Program-made: the position numbers and the translations under genes
Notes under the pieces: model-generated
What the model was told of the DNA's origin: nothing
Databases searched by the model: none
What the model saw: the letters and a program-made list of their open reading frames with translations, nothing else
Assembly (NCBI GenBank): GCA_910574915.1
Contig: CAJTCR010000014.1
Location: 1-64,000, forward strand
Source of the DNA: Eubacteriaceae bacterium
GTDB taxonomy: Bacteria > Bacillota > Clostridia > Lachnospirales > Lachnospiraceae
Reading direction: 5' to 3'
DNA: 64,000 nt
Shown: positions 56,234 to 64,000 of the stretch, piece after piece
How positions within the stretch are numbered: position 1 is the first letter of the stretch
How the letters are laid out: every line of letters begins with the position of its first letter

Positions 56234-57961
56234 TTATTCCAATACAAAATGCCCCGGCGCAGCCTGTGTCCATACTGCGCGGCTGTCAATCTCCTCCTGC
56301 CAAAACACCCTCTGCTTTTTTTCCTGTTCTTTTGCCGGATCAGGAACCGGGATGGCTGACAGCAGCGATCTCGTATACGGGTGCAGCGGATGTGCAAACA
56401 GCTCTTCTACAGGAGCGCATTCAACCAGCCTTCCGCGGTACATCACACCTGCCCGGTCGCACAAAAGCTCCACGACCGAAAGGTCATGGGAAATAAACAA
56501 AAAGGAAAATCCCCTCTCCTTTTGCAGATACTGAAACAGACGGACAATCTGTGCCTGCATGGATACGTCCAGCGACGCGATCGGTTCGTCCGCCACCAGA
56601 AGCTGCGGCTCCATCGAAAGCGCCCTGGCAATAACCACACGCTGGCGCATCCCGCCGGACAGCGCAGACGGATAGGCGTCCAGATACCGCTCGTCCAGCC
56701 CGGTATCGTTCATTAATAATGCGGCATATGAGCGGTACGAGCCTTCTTTTGGCTTGATCCGGTGAATTTTCATCGGTTCTGTAATCAGGTCGCACACCTT
56801 CATCCGCGGATTCAGGCTTGCACCCGTATCCTGAAAGATCATCTGCCTTGTCTGCTGCATGATCCGTCTCTGCCCGCGGCGGATCTTTGGATCGTTACTG
56901 TCCATTCCCTGATAAAAAATGCTGCCGCTGTCCGGCTTGTACAGGTTCATGATACAGCGCGCCACTGTAGATTTTCCGCAGCCCGAGGCTCCGATCAGAC
57001 CAAAAACCTCTCCTTTGCAGATTTGAAAAGAAACATCCCGCACTGCCTGGACTGGCTCATGTTTTCCAAGCGTATAACAATACGACAGATGCCGCACATC
57101 CAAAACCAGCGGCGGCGTTTTCGAAACCACAGGCGGCAGCGTTTTTCGTTTGGAAAATACAGGCAGGCAGCGCAGCAGCTCACATGTATACGGATGCTTT
57201 GGCTTATGATAAATCTCTTCTGCCGTCCCGGTTTCCACGATTTTCCCGTCATGCATAACGGCAATGCGGTCGGCAAGCCTTGCCGCGGCCCCCAGGTCAT
57301 GCGTGACGAATACAACCGCCATGCCAAGCTTTTGGCGCAGCTCATCCAGCAAATCCAGGATCTTTGCCTGCGCCAGCACATCCAGTGCCGTCGTAGGCTC
57401 GTCTGCAAATAAAATCCGCGGATCCGCCGCAAGCGCTGCTGCAAGCACAACGCGCTGGCGCATCCCGCCGGAAAACTGATACGGATACTGCATCTTTTTC
57501 TCTGCCGCAGGATCGATTCCCACTAGCTGCAAAAGCGCCTCCACTTTTTCTTCTATTATTATGCTGCTTTGGCTTTGTTTCGAAAGCAACGGCTGGTGCA
57601 CCCTGACAGCTTCCGCGATCTGGGCGCCGACTCTCATTGTCGGATTCAGGGAAGCCATTGCATCCTGCAAAATCATCGCTGCCGTCTTTCCCCGCAGACG
57701 GCACATTTCACGTTCCCCGTACCCGCTGATATCCGTTCCGCAAAGGCAGATCCCATCCGAACGGATCTTTGCAGACGCAGGCAGCAGTTTTAAAATACTT
57801 TTGCACAAAACGCTCTTTCCACAGCCAGATTCTCCTACAATCGCCAGCACTTCTCCCGGATGCAGGCAAAAGCTCGCGTCCCGTACCGCCTGCACTTCTC
57901 CAAACGGCGTCTGAAAACTGACCGATAAATGCTTTACTTCTAATTCCAACGGCTCTGTCAT
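56234..57961 (-). CDS. Fused double ATPase of a peptide/nickel ABC transporter (OppD-OppF in one chain)
   Basis: A 575-residue protein with two complete ATPase domains. The first has GESGCGKSVLC, FSGGMRQRVVLAAALAADP and ILFADEPTTALD. The second, from about residue 305, has GASGCGKSTVA, LSGGMRQRVVIARALSMEP and LLVADEPIASLD. Each ends with the family's peptide-transporter C-terminal motif (AEEIYHKPKHPYTCELL and VEELFAHPLHPYTRSLL). In Opp/Dpp systems these are usually two proteins. The start MTEPLEL overlaps the binding-protein stop by 4 bp (ATGA). Confidence 0.93.
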   Translation of the reverse strand: MTEPLELEVKHLSVSFQTPFGEVQAVRDASFCLHPGEVLAIVGESGCGKSVLCKSILKLLPASAKIRSDGICLCGTDISGYGEREMCRLRGKTAAMILQDAMASLNPTMRVGAQIAEAVRVHQPLLSKQSQSSIIIEEKVEALLQLVGIDPAAEKKMQYPYQFSGGMRQRVVLAAALAADPRILFADEPTTALDVLAQAKILDLLDELRQKLGMAVVFVTHDLGAAARLADRIAVMHDGKIVETGTAEEIYHKPKHPYTCELLRCLPVFSKRKTLPPVVSKTPPLVLDVRHLSYCYTLGKHEPVQAVRDVSFQICKGEVFGLIGASGCGKSTVARCIMNLYKPDSGSIFYQGMDSNDPKIRRGQRRIMQQTRQMIFQDTGASLNPRMKVCDLITEPMKIHRIKPKEGSYRSYAALLMNDTGLDERYLDAYPSALSGGMRQRVVIARALSMEPQLLVADEPIASLDVSMQAQIVRLFQYLQKERGFSFLFISHDLSVVELLCDRAGVMYRGRLVECAPVEELFAHPLHPYTRSLLSAIPVPDPAKEQEKKQRVFWQEEIDSRAVWTQAAPGHFVLE

Positions 57962-59538
57962 TCGATTGTCCACTCCGTTACATTCCAGAAAATCCCGACG
58001 CCATGATGCCCCATCACCGTATCCTTTGCAATCCCCTTTACACCAGACTTGGACACATAAGCAGCATCCACATAGCATAAAAACGCAAATGCCGGGTCTT
58101 TTGCCAGCTCTTTTTGAAACTGTGCATAAGCCTTTGCCCGCACACGTGTATCCGAAGACTGGCGCGCCCTGACAAGCCATTTGTCAACCTTTTTATTGGA
58201 ATAGCCGCTGTAATTAGCTGCTTTGTTCGTCCCGAACACCTTATATGTATGGTCATCGGCATCAAACGGGCTGCCCCAGCCGATCAAATACGCCATCTGC
58301 CCTTCCCAGTCCACCTGTACCGGAACCTCAACCGAACAATATATGCCCGCTTCTTTTAACTGCTGCGCTGCTGCCTGTGCCAGATCTGCGCGTACCTGAT
58401 CGCCTGCACCGACACTTAGCACAAAGCCAACCTGCTCACCGTCACGCTCGTAAAAGCCGCCGCTGCCCATCGTACAGCCTGCGTCTTCCAGTATCTGCCT
58501 TGCTTTTTTTGGATTGTATGTATAACGCTGCACATCCTCATAATAATAACGGTTACGCTGCAACGGGCTGTAAGCCGCTTCTCCATGCCCCTGCAAAATC
58601 GCATTTACCATCGACTCTTTATCCAGCGCATAGCATACCGCCGGAATCAGGTCTTTGTTTTTCTTCCAGTATGCATGTTGAAAGTTAAACAAAATCCCGC
58701 GGTAGTCAGACGTTTTCATAAGATGATACGTATACCCTTCTCTGTCCGCAAAAGACTGTGCATCCTTCGGCGCCAGCAGCGCAAGATCCAGCTCCCCTGC
58801 CTCCATTTGAACGGCACGCGCCGTATCGTCCGGGACAATCTTAAATACAATCTGGTCAATCTTTGCCTTTTCTTTAAAATATTCGTCATTTTTCTCCAGC
58901 ACAATCGCCTGTCCTTCCTCCCAGCGTTTTAGCCTGTAAGCACCCGTACCGACCGGATGGCGGAAAAATTCTGACTCCTGCATATCTTCCCCTTCAAGGC
59001 AGTGCTCAGGCAGCACCGGCAGCGTCATATAATCCAAAAACGCCGCGTGATAAGCTTTGAGCTGAAACGCAACCGTATAGTCGTCTATCACACGGATCTG
59101 CACGATATCTTCATAATTTGGCGCATTCTCCGAGCCATTTGCCGGATCCATCACCGCTTCAACCGTAAACTTTACATCCCTGGCTGTAAATTCCTCTCCG
59201 TCATGCCATTTTACATGCTCTTCCAAATAAAACGTATAAGTATTTGTCTCTTCCTCAAACTCCCACCGCTTCGCCAGACAGGGAATCACCTCATTTTCAC
59301 CGTTATGCGCAGTCAGCCCGTTAAAAAGCAGGCTGTTGATCTCCCCATGCTCATCCATCGCCGGATTGATCCTCGTATAATCGCCGCTGCCATATACAAG
59401 TACAGACGGTTCTGCCTGATCCGTACCTGTGCTTTGCCAGGAAGGGGTGTTCGCACATGCCGCACATAAAAATGCTGCGGCAAAGATCCACAGAAATGCC
59501 GCTGTCTTTTTTTTGATCCGTTTTGCATTTTTTTTCAT
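57958..59538 (-). CDS. Peptide/nickel-type substrate-binding lipoprotein (family 5)
   Basis: A 526-residue solute-binding protein. The signal peptide (TAAFLWIFAAAFLCAAC) ends at the lipobox CAAC. The family pattern is clear: NSLLFNGLTAHNGENEVIPCLAKRWEF, FYLEEHVKWHDGEEFTARDVKFT, PVGTGAYRLKRWEEG and NPKKARQILEDAGC. The ligand is not obvious: dipeptides, oligopeptides, nickel and opine-like compounds are bound by relatives. It heads the operon with the fused ATPase and B and C permeases, and the four genes overlap or nearly so. Confidence 0.92.
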   Translation of the reverse strand: MKKNAKRIKKKTAAFLWIFAAAFLCAACANTPSWQSTGTDQAEPSVLVYGSGDYTRINPAMDEHGEINSLLFNGLTAHNGENEVIPCLAKRWEFEEETNTYTFYLEEHVKWHDGEEFTARDVKFTVEAVMDPANGSENAPNYEDIVQIRVIDDYTVAFQLKAYHAAFLDYMTLPVLPEHCLEGEDMQESEFFRHPVGTGAYRLKRWEEGQAIVLEKNDEYFKEKAKIDQIVFKIVPDDTARAVQMEAGELDLALLAPKDAQSFADREGYTYHLMKTSDYRGILFNFQHAYWKKNKDLIPAVCYALDKESMVNAILQGHGEAAYSPLQRNRYYYEDVQRYTYNPKKARQILEDAGCTMGSGGFYERDGEQVGFVLSVGAGDQVRADLAQAAAQQLKEAGIYCSVEVPVQVDWEGQMAYLIGWGSPFDADDHTYKVFGTNKAANYSGYSNKKVDKWLVRARQSSDTRVRAKAYAQFQKELAKDPAFAFLCYVDAAYVSKSGVKGIAKDTVMGHHGVGIFWNVTEWTIE

Positions 59539-59679
59539 GTTATTTTTTTACCTCTTTCCTTTTCGATTTTCGTTTTCCGCTTATTTGCAAAATTATTTCT
59601 TTAACGAGTTATTTTCCCATATCAGGCTGCGTCCCGCAAGCCTCCCAGGGGGATATGGAAACTGTCGAAAGAACAAAAA

Positions 59680-59725
59680 CTGCCCTGGACGAAACCGCTT
59701 TATCAGCCTGTTTCGTCCAGGGCAG
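59680..59725 (-). terminator. Terminator of the DUF1622 gene
   Basis: CTGCCCTGGACGAAA pairs with TTTCGTCCAGGGCAG in a 15-bp perfect stem, and five T follow on the minus strand. It separates this gene from the transporter operon downstream. Confidence 0.92.
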
Positions 59726-59738
59726 TCCAAGTTGCTGC

Positions 59739-60062
59739 TTATTCGACTCCTTTTTCTTCTTCCTTGATCTCCCAGTGGATCAAAAAAGTCAATGCCGCAC
59801 GCAGCACGATAATGCCTGCGACAGTTCCGATCTCCTGCCACTCGCGAACAACGACCGTTCTTAAAATTTCGCTGCCCAGCTTAAATTCCAGCCCCATCGC
59901 AAGCCCTTTTGCCAGGGCAAGCTTTGTTGCGGGAGAACGTTTTAAATAAAGGAAAAACCCTTGCAGCCCGGAAAAAATAATAATTCCGACGCCGATAAAT
60001 TCAAAAATCAGAATCGCGGCTTCTACAATATGACGCAAAAGCACTTCCAATAACGCAATCAT
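59739..60062 (-). CDS. DUF1622 family membrane protein
   Basis: A 107-residue membrane protein with three likely spans: VEAAILIFEFIGVGIIIFSGLQGF, then LGSEILRTVVV and IGTVAGIIVLRAALTFLIHWEIKEE. The layout (conserved KLALAKGLAMGLEFKLGSEILRT between spans) is that of DUF1622, whose function is unknown. The ATG is preferred to an in-frame GTG two codons up because of its spacing from AGGGG. Stands alone between the GH3 gene and a terminator. Confidence 0.82.
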   Translation of the reverse strand: MIALLEVLLRHIVEAAILIFEFIGVGIIIFSGLQGFFLYLKRSPATKLALAKGLAMGLEFKLGSEILRTVVVREWQEIGTVAGIIVLRAALTFLIHWEIKEEEKGVE

Positions 60063-60138
60063 ATACACACCCCTATCTGCATACTTGCTGCCCTCTTTTT
60101 TTCCAATACCTTCTGTTTTACAGCCTGTTTGCGGTTGA

Positions 60139-62553
60139 TTAATCCAGCTTTAAGATCAGCCCCAGTACTCTGCGTGCACATGCCAAAAGCTCTTCTTTGG
60201 TCAGAAGCCCCTGTTGCAGCGCCAGCAGCACACGTTCCGGGTATCCGGTTCCCATCTTGATATCGTTTCCGGCTTTGATCTCTTTATAATGCTCGCCATA
60301 TGTCCACCAGTCTGTTGTAATTACGCCTTCAAATCCCCACTCGCCGCGCAGTATGCCTTCCAATAAATCCCAGTTTTCTGACGCACGCTGCCCGTTCACC
60401 AGATTGTAAGACGTCATTAAAGCCCAAGGCTGAGACTGCTTTACGCAGATTTCAAATCCTTTTAAATAGATTTCACGCAATGCACGCTCTGAAACTCTGG
60501 AATCGCTGTTTTTCCGGTTTGTTTCTTTGTTGTTGCAGGCAAAATGCTTTACCGTCGCCGCGACATTCTGAGACTGTATGCCTTCCACCATCGCAGCCGC
60601 GATCGTGCCTGTCAATACCGGGTCTTCGGAATAATACTCAAAATTTCTTCCGCAGAGCGGGCTCCTGTGGATGTTCATTGCAGGCGCAAGCCATACGCAT
60701 AGGTTATTTTCCTTTACTTCTTTTGCAGCAGCACAGCCCACCTCTTTCACCAGCTCCTGGTTCCAGGTAGAAGCAAGCATCGTGGCACATGGCCATGCCG
60801 TCGTATAAATACCGCATTCCGGTGCGATCCGAAGCCCGGCAGGACCGTCTGCTGTCATCACATTCGGGACGCCATGCTCTGGAAGGTTCCCAAATCCGAA
60901 CGTATTTGCCACTCCCGTATTTGGCTGGCCACCCAAAAGCTCTGCTAAATCCTCCTCGGAAAGCTGTGCCAAAAACGCATCCAAATCCGCCTTGCCCTGT
61001 GCGACGTCATCAAGCAAGATCAAATCTGTATCCTGAACAAACATCTGGCGGCGCTTTATTTCACGCACCCGCGGCAACATGCCTTCTGTCTCATCGCCGT
61101 TCCATCCAAGCCCGTTTTCCATACAATTATGCGGCGCTGTCTTTGCACTTTCTTCCATTGCAGCAATGCTTCCATCTGAAAGCATTCGTTTTGTAAGAAG
61201 TGACGGAGCCGCTTTTTGCGTAAGCTGCTCGACCACTTTGTTTTCGTCAAGCTCATACATATAGCTGATCATGACTGCATCCCGCACCGAATTGCCTACA
61301 TAAAAGCAGTAAATGCCTTCCTCCAGCACATAGGCAGATTTTGCCACCTTTCCTGCGTCGTCATAAGACGCCATCGACGAAACCGGGAAGGCAAGCGTCA
61401 GTACCTGTGTTTCATTCGGCTGCAACAGCCTGGTCTTTTCATATGCCGCAAGCTCCCTCGCCGGTTTTCCAAGCAGCCCCTGCGGTGCGCCGTAGTATAC
61501 CTGGACGACCTCTTTGCCTGCTGTTTTGCCGGTATTCGTCACCTGGACTCCAATGCAGATCTTTTCGTTTCTCTCTCCTGCCCAAAGCGCTTCGATTTTA
61601 AATTGTGTATAGGACAGCCCAAATCCAAACGGATAATTGACACGGTTTTCTTCATGCTTCATCGTCTCAAAATAACGGTATCCTACATAAATATCTTCCG
61701 TATATTCCACGTATTCCGGCGATTCGTGAAAATCAGCCGTAGACGGGTAGCCGTCCAGGTTTGCCGCAAACGTATCCGGCAGCTTTCCCGAAGGGCTTTC
61801 CATCCCAAGCAGGATATCCGCAGCCGCAAGTCCGCCTTCCATGCCGCCCTGCCAGATTAACGCCGCAGCCTGAATGCGGTCGTTATGTACAAACCAGCTT
61901 GTATCTACCATGCCGCCGACATTTAACACGACCGCAACATGATCAAAATTGGCGCAGACATCGTCCACCATTGCCTGCTCTGCATTTGTCAGGCAGTAGT
62001 CTCCGTTTTCAAAAATCCGTTTGTTTAACTCTGCCTGAGCAACCTCACTTGGGAACGCCCCTTCATAGACCACGCTTTTCCTGTCCCAGCCTTCTCCAGA
62101 AAAACGGCTGATTACAATCAGCGCCAGATCCGCTTCTTGTTTTGCCCCTTCAAGCAGCTCTTTTGGAATCTGCGGCTCCACGGTCATGCCTGGCACAGCT
62201 CCTTGTGCATACTGTTTTTGCACATTTTCTCTATAAAACTGTGCCAACGGCTCGTACACCTTCGCAGGCTGTTCTCTTTTTACCAGACCGTCATAAAGGT
62301 TCCACACATGCGACACCGTGACATCTCCGCTGCCGCCGCCTCCTTTGACATAATCAAACACACCTTTTCCAAACAATGCAAGCTTTGCACCCTCTTTCAC
62401 CGGAAGAATGTTTTTGTCATTTTTTAATAAAACAACTCCTTCCCTACACGCCCTGCGCGCCAGCGCCAGATGCGACGGCGATGCCGTAACCTTCCTTGCA
62501 TCCTCTCCCAAAGGTAAATTCGGCTGAAATCTTGCCCTTGTCCACTTTTTCAT
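60139..62553 (-). CDS. Glycoside hydrolase family 3 beta-glucosidase with permuted domain order
   Basis: An 804-residue cytoplasmic beta-glucosidase (no signal peptide). The order is reversed relative to most GH3 enzymes. The alpha/beta sandwich domain comes first (VVLLKNDKNILPV, GGGGSGDV, VLNVGGMVDTSWF, PSGKLPDTFA). Then the fibronectin-III-like domain (IGVQVTNTGKTAGKEVVQVYYGAPQ). The TIM-barrel domain is last, with TADGPAGLRI, HRSPLCGRNFEYYSEDP and TVKHFACNNKE. The nucleophile is Asp748 in GVITTDWWTYG. This order is known from Ruminococcus albus-type enzymes. The ATG follows AGGAGGC. Confidence 0.93.
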   Translation of the reverse strand: MKKWTRARFQPNLPLGEDARKVTASPSHLALARRACREGVVLLKNDKNILPVKEGAKLALFGKGVFDYVKGGGGSGDVTVSHVWNLYDGLVKREQPAKVYEPLAQFYRENVQKQYAQGAVPGMTVEPQIPKELLEGAKQEADLALIVISRFSGEGWDRKSVVYEGAFPSEVAQAELNKRIFENGDYCLTNAEQAMVDDVCANFDHVAVVLNVGGMVDTSWFVHNDRIQAAALIWQGGMEGGLAAADILLGMESPSGKLPDTFAANLDGYPSTADFHESPEYVEYTEDIYVGYRYFETMKHEENRVNYPFGFGLSYTQFKIEALWAGERNEKICIGVQVTNTGKTAGKEVVQVYYGAPQGLLGKPARELAAYEKTRLLQPNETQVLTLAFPVSSMASYDDAGKVAKSAYVLEEGIYCFYVGNSVRDAVMISYMYELDENKVVEQLTQKAAPSLLTKRMLSDGSIAAMEESAKTAPHNCMENGLGWNGDETEGMLPRVREIKRRQMFVQDTDLILLDDVAQGKADLDAFLAQLSEEDLAELLGGQPNTGVANTFGFGNLPEHGVPNVMTADGPAGLRIAPECGIYTTAWPCATMLASTWNQELVKEVGCAAAKEVKENNLCVWLAPAMNIHRSPLCGRNFEYYSEDPVLTGTIAAAMVEGIQSQNVAATVKHFACNNKETNRKNSDSRVSERALREIYLKGFEICVKQSQPWALMTSYNLVNGQRASENWDLLEGILRGEWGFEGVITTDWWTYGEHYKEIKAGNDIKMGTGYPERVLLALQQGLLTKEELLACARRVLGLILKLD

Positions 62554-62748
62554 TGCTTTTCTGCCTCCTGTTTTTCAAATTGTGTACTGGCTAATTTGCC
62601 TTGTTTTATAATTCTATTCTGTTTTTAAAAGAAAAGAATGTTCATTTGTATGATCTATTTATAAAAATGTAAACTGAATTTAATGAATGTAGTCTAATTT
62701 GCGTGTAACTGTTTTGATTGTGGAGTGTACTTTTTTGTGAATGCGGAA

Positions 62749-63277
62749 CGCCGGGAGAGCGGACGGGACTGCCCTGGATGCGTCGATTCCAGAATGCCAA
62801 GAAGCCCTAAGCATTCTGCTGGTACACCCTGGCTGTGTCCGGTCGCGGCACCTTGTCCGCTTCCGGCTGTCTGCCGAAAGCTATCGGTGCCGCTTGGCTG
62901 CGCCCCTAGTTGTTTTGCAGAATGCAAAGGGCTTCTAACCATTCTTCCAACGCCGCATCCAGGGCAGTCCCGTCCGCTCTCCCGGCTGATTTTCGCAAAT
63001 GTTACAAAAAAAGTACAGGGTGTATGGCTGATGGCATCTTGTTTTTACGGAGATGCCTTGCCGTGGGCTGTTATTTATTATAGTCTGTCCACTTTGCATG
63101 ATATTCGCCACAAATTATGGTCACATGGCACACTTGCGATCGTAACATTTACGAAGAACAGCCGGGAGAGGGGATTGACACGCCCTGGCGGCGGCTTTGG
63201 AAAAATGGTTAGAAGCTCTTAGTATTCTGCAAAACAACCAGGGGCGCAGCCAGGGCGTGTCAATCCCCTCTCCCAGC
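62749..63277. repeat. Twin-hairpin element, unit 7 (one full, one short hairpin)
   Basis: Hairpin L is 62749-62986 with the second inner-branch subtype (GCGGCACCTTGTCCGCTTCC) and the perfect stem ACGGGACTGCCCTGG / CCAGGGCAGTCCCGT. The R hairpin is short, 63161-63277 (stem ATTGACACGCCCTGG / CCAGGGCGTGTCAAT). The spacer between is unlike the others. It lies between the GH3 start and the cytidylate-kinase-like gene. The stretch 62554-62748 is AT-rich and holds the GH3 promoter region; no gene seen. Confidence 0.82.
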
Positions 63278-63293
63278 GTCCCTTCCACATAAA

Positions 63294-64000
63294 TTATAAC
63301 ACCTTCGCAAAATCAATCATATACCGTAACTTCCCCTCATCTGCCTCACTCTGTCCCATTTCCAGCCGTTCCAGCACCGCAAACACCTTACCGGACGCAG
63401 CCGCAGCCTCCGCCTCAGAGACATCGCCACACAAACAAAAACCCCCATTCTTATGCCCGGCACAAAAAGAACCGTCTGCACATAATGGCTGCTCCTGCCC
63501 TTTTTGTATACATTCCGCCTGTGGATGCCCTTCCCGGCAGTCTGAAAAGCGCAGGCTTTTTAAGTTCATCTCTACCTTTGTAGAAAACGGCTGTGTCTGA
63601 TACAGCTCAAAATTTCGCCGGATCTCCTGGGCGATCTGCTGTGGGGATGCAGCCGTGCTTTCAATAATCAAATCATAATTACACGCATCATAATAATCAA
63701 TTCCATACAGATTTTTGAAACGTTCCTGTTCCAGCTTTGCCCTCTCTTCCAGCCCAGCCTGCGCCTCTTTGATATCCTGGTATGTCTCGGCGCTGCGGCT
63801 GTTCCCTGTAAACACTCGCCGTGCCGCTTCTTTTGTATCTACAAGCAAAAATACCTTAAAGCTGTGCTGTACAAAATGCCATGCCAGCCTGGAGTCAAAT
63901 ACGGTATGATCCATCGTCTTTCCAAGCTCTGTGCTGCGCTGATCCAGCATATCGTCAATACTGCGGTCTTTTTTTGCCGCCTCGTTTAATTCAATCACGG
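63294..64000 (-). CDS. Cytidylate kinase-like family protein, partial (5' end outside the window)
   Basis: The right window edge cuts the gene, so the N-terminus with the P-loop is missing. What is seen (about 235 residues) fits the cytidylate-kinase-like group: TVFDSRLAWHFVQHSFKVFLLVDTKEAARRVF, a LID-like basic region and YGIDYYDACNYDLIIESTAASPQQIAQEI. After this a Cys/His-rich C-terminal extension appears (CREGHPQAEC, CADGSFCAGHKNGGFCLCGD), which is unusual for the family. The role is unknown; kinase activity is assumed only from the family. Confidence 0.75.
   Translation of the reverse strand, partial: VIELNEAAKKDRSIDDMLDQRSTELGKTMDHTVFDSRLAWHFVQHSFKVFLLVDTKEAARRVFTGNSRSAETYQDIKEAQAGLEERAKLEQERFKNLYGIDYYDACNYDLIIESTAASPQQIAQEIRRNFELYQTQPFSTKVEMNLKSLRFSDCREGHPQAECIQKGQEQPLCADGSFCAGHKNGGFCLCGDVSEAEAAAASGKVFAVLERLEMGQSEADEGKLRYMIDFAKVL

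Overview
The window looks like chromosome of a low-to-mid GC anaerobic Firmicute of the Lachnospiraceae/Clostridia type. The evidence is a sigH-rlmB-mrnC-cysS-ispF block, a gap-pgk-tpiA glycolytic operon, DUF4364, DegV and DUF815 proteins, an MsmX-type sugar ATPase with a PucR/CdaR-like regulator, and strong AGGAGG ribosome binding sites. No tRNA, rRNA, CRISPR array or transposase gene was seen. About 51 protein genes are supported, plus one disrupted gene.

Layout. 0.2-2 kb: malic enzyme and a DUF4364 regulator. 2-5 kb: a GH1 (phospho)-beta-glucosidase and a GntR/UTRA regulator, separated by a large repeat. 6-21 kb, minus strand: flavin reductase; CBS-type inorganic diphosphatase coupled to a tail-anchored coiled-coil protein; an FtsX-type ABC exporter with its two-component system, translationally coupled to a ThiF/MoeB-like E1 enzyme and preceded by MgtE; a DUF815 ATPase; DegV; a transglutaminase-like lipoprotein. 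21-25 kb: a small plus-strand gene, a cold-shock protein and the glycolytic operon. 25-33 kb: PHP phosphatase, aminotransferase and the sigH...ispF block. 32-38 kb: a sugar-binding lipoprotein coupled to a chemoreceptor, then MsmX and a CdaR-like regulator. 38-46 kb: a dead Rpn-type nuclease gene carrying nested elements, a large secreted beta-rich protein, a CI/Cro-like divergent regulatory pair, a DAP decarboxylase-like enzyme and AzlCD. 46-54 kb: acyltransferase, VanZ, cation/proton antiporter, and a mec-like cluster (BlaI/MecI repressor, BlaR1/MecR1 sensor, MecA-type PBP). 54-64 kb: an Opp/Dpp-type transporter, DUF1622, a domain-permuted GH3 beta-glucosidase and a partial cytidylate-kinase-like gene.

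The most unusual content is a family of twin-hairpin elements: six two-hairpin units (3.5, 5.1, 26.4, 38.5, 53.6 and 62.7 kb) and one deletion derivative (25.4 kb). A full unit is about 770 bp: terminal inverted repeats around two giant hairpins, each the inverted copy of the other, with a spacer between. The outer stem arms differ from copy to copy but stay self-complementary inside each copy. Where an insertion site can be read it is TA within CTAG. One unit sits in an Rpn-type gene whose frame is restored by removing it, and that unit carries two further 160-bp palindromic elements whose empty sites are preserved in a sister unit. I know of no described element family that matches this exactly.
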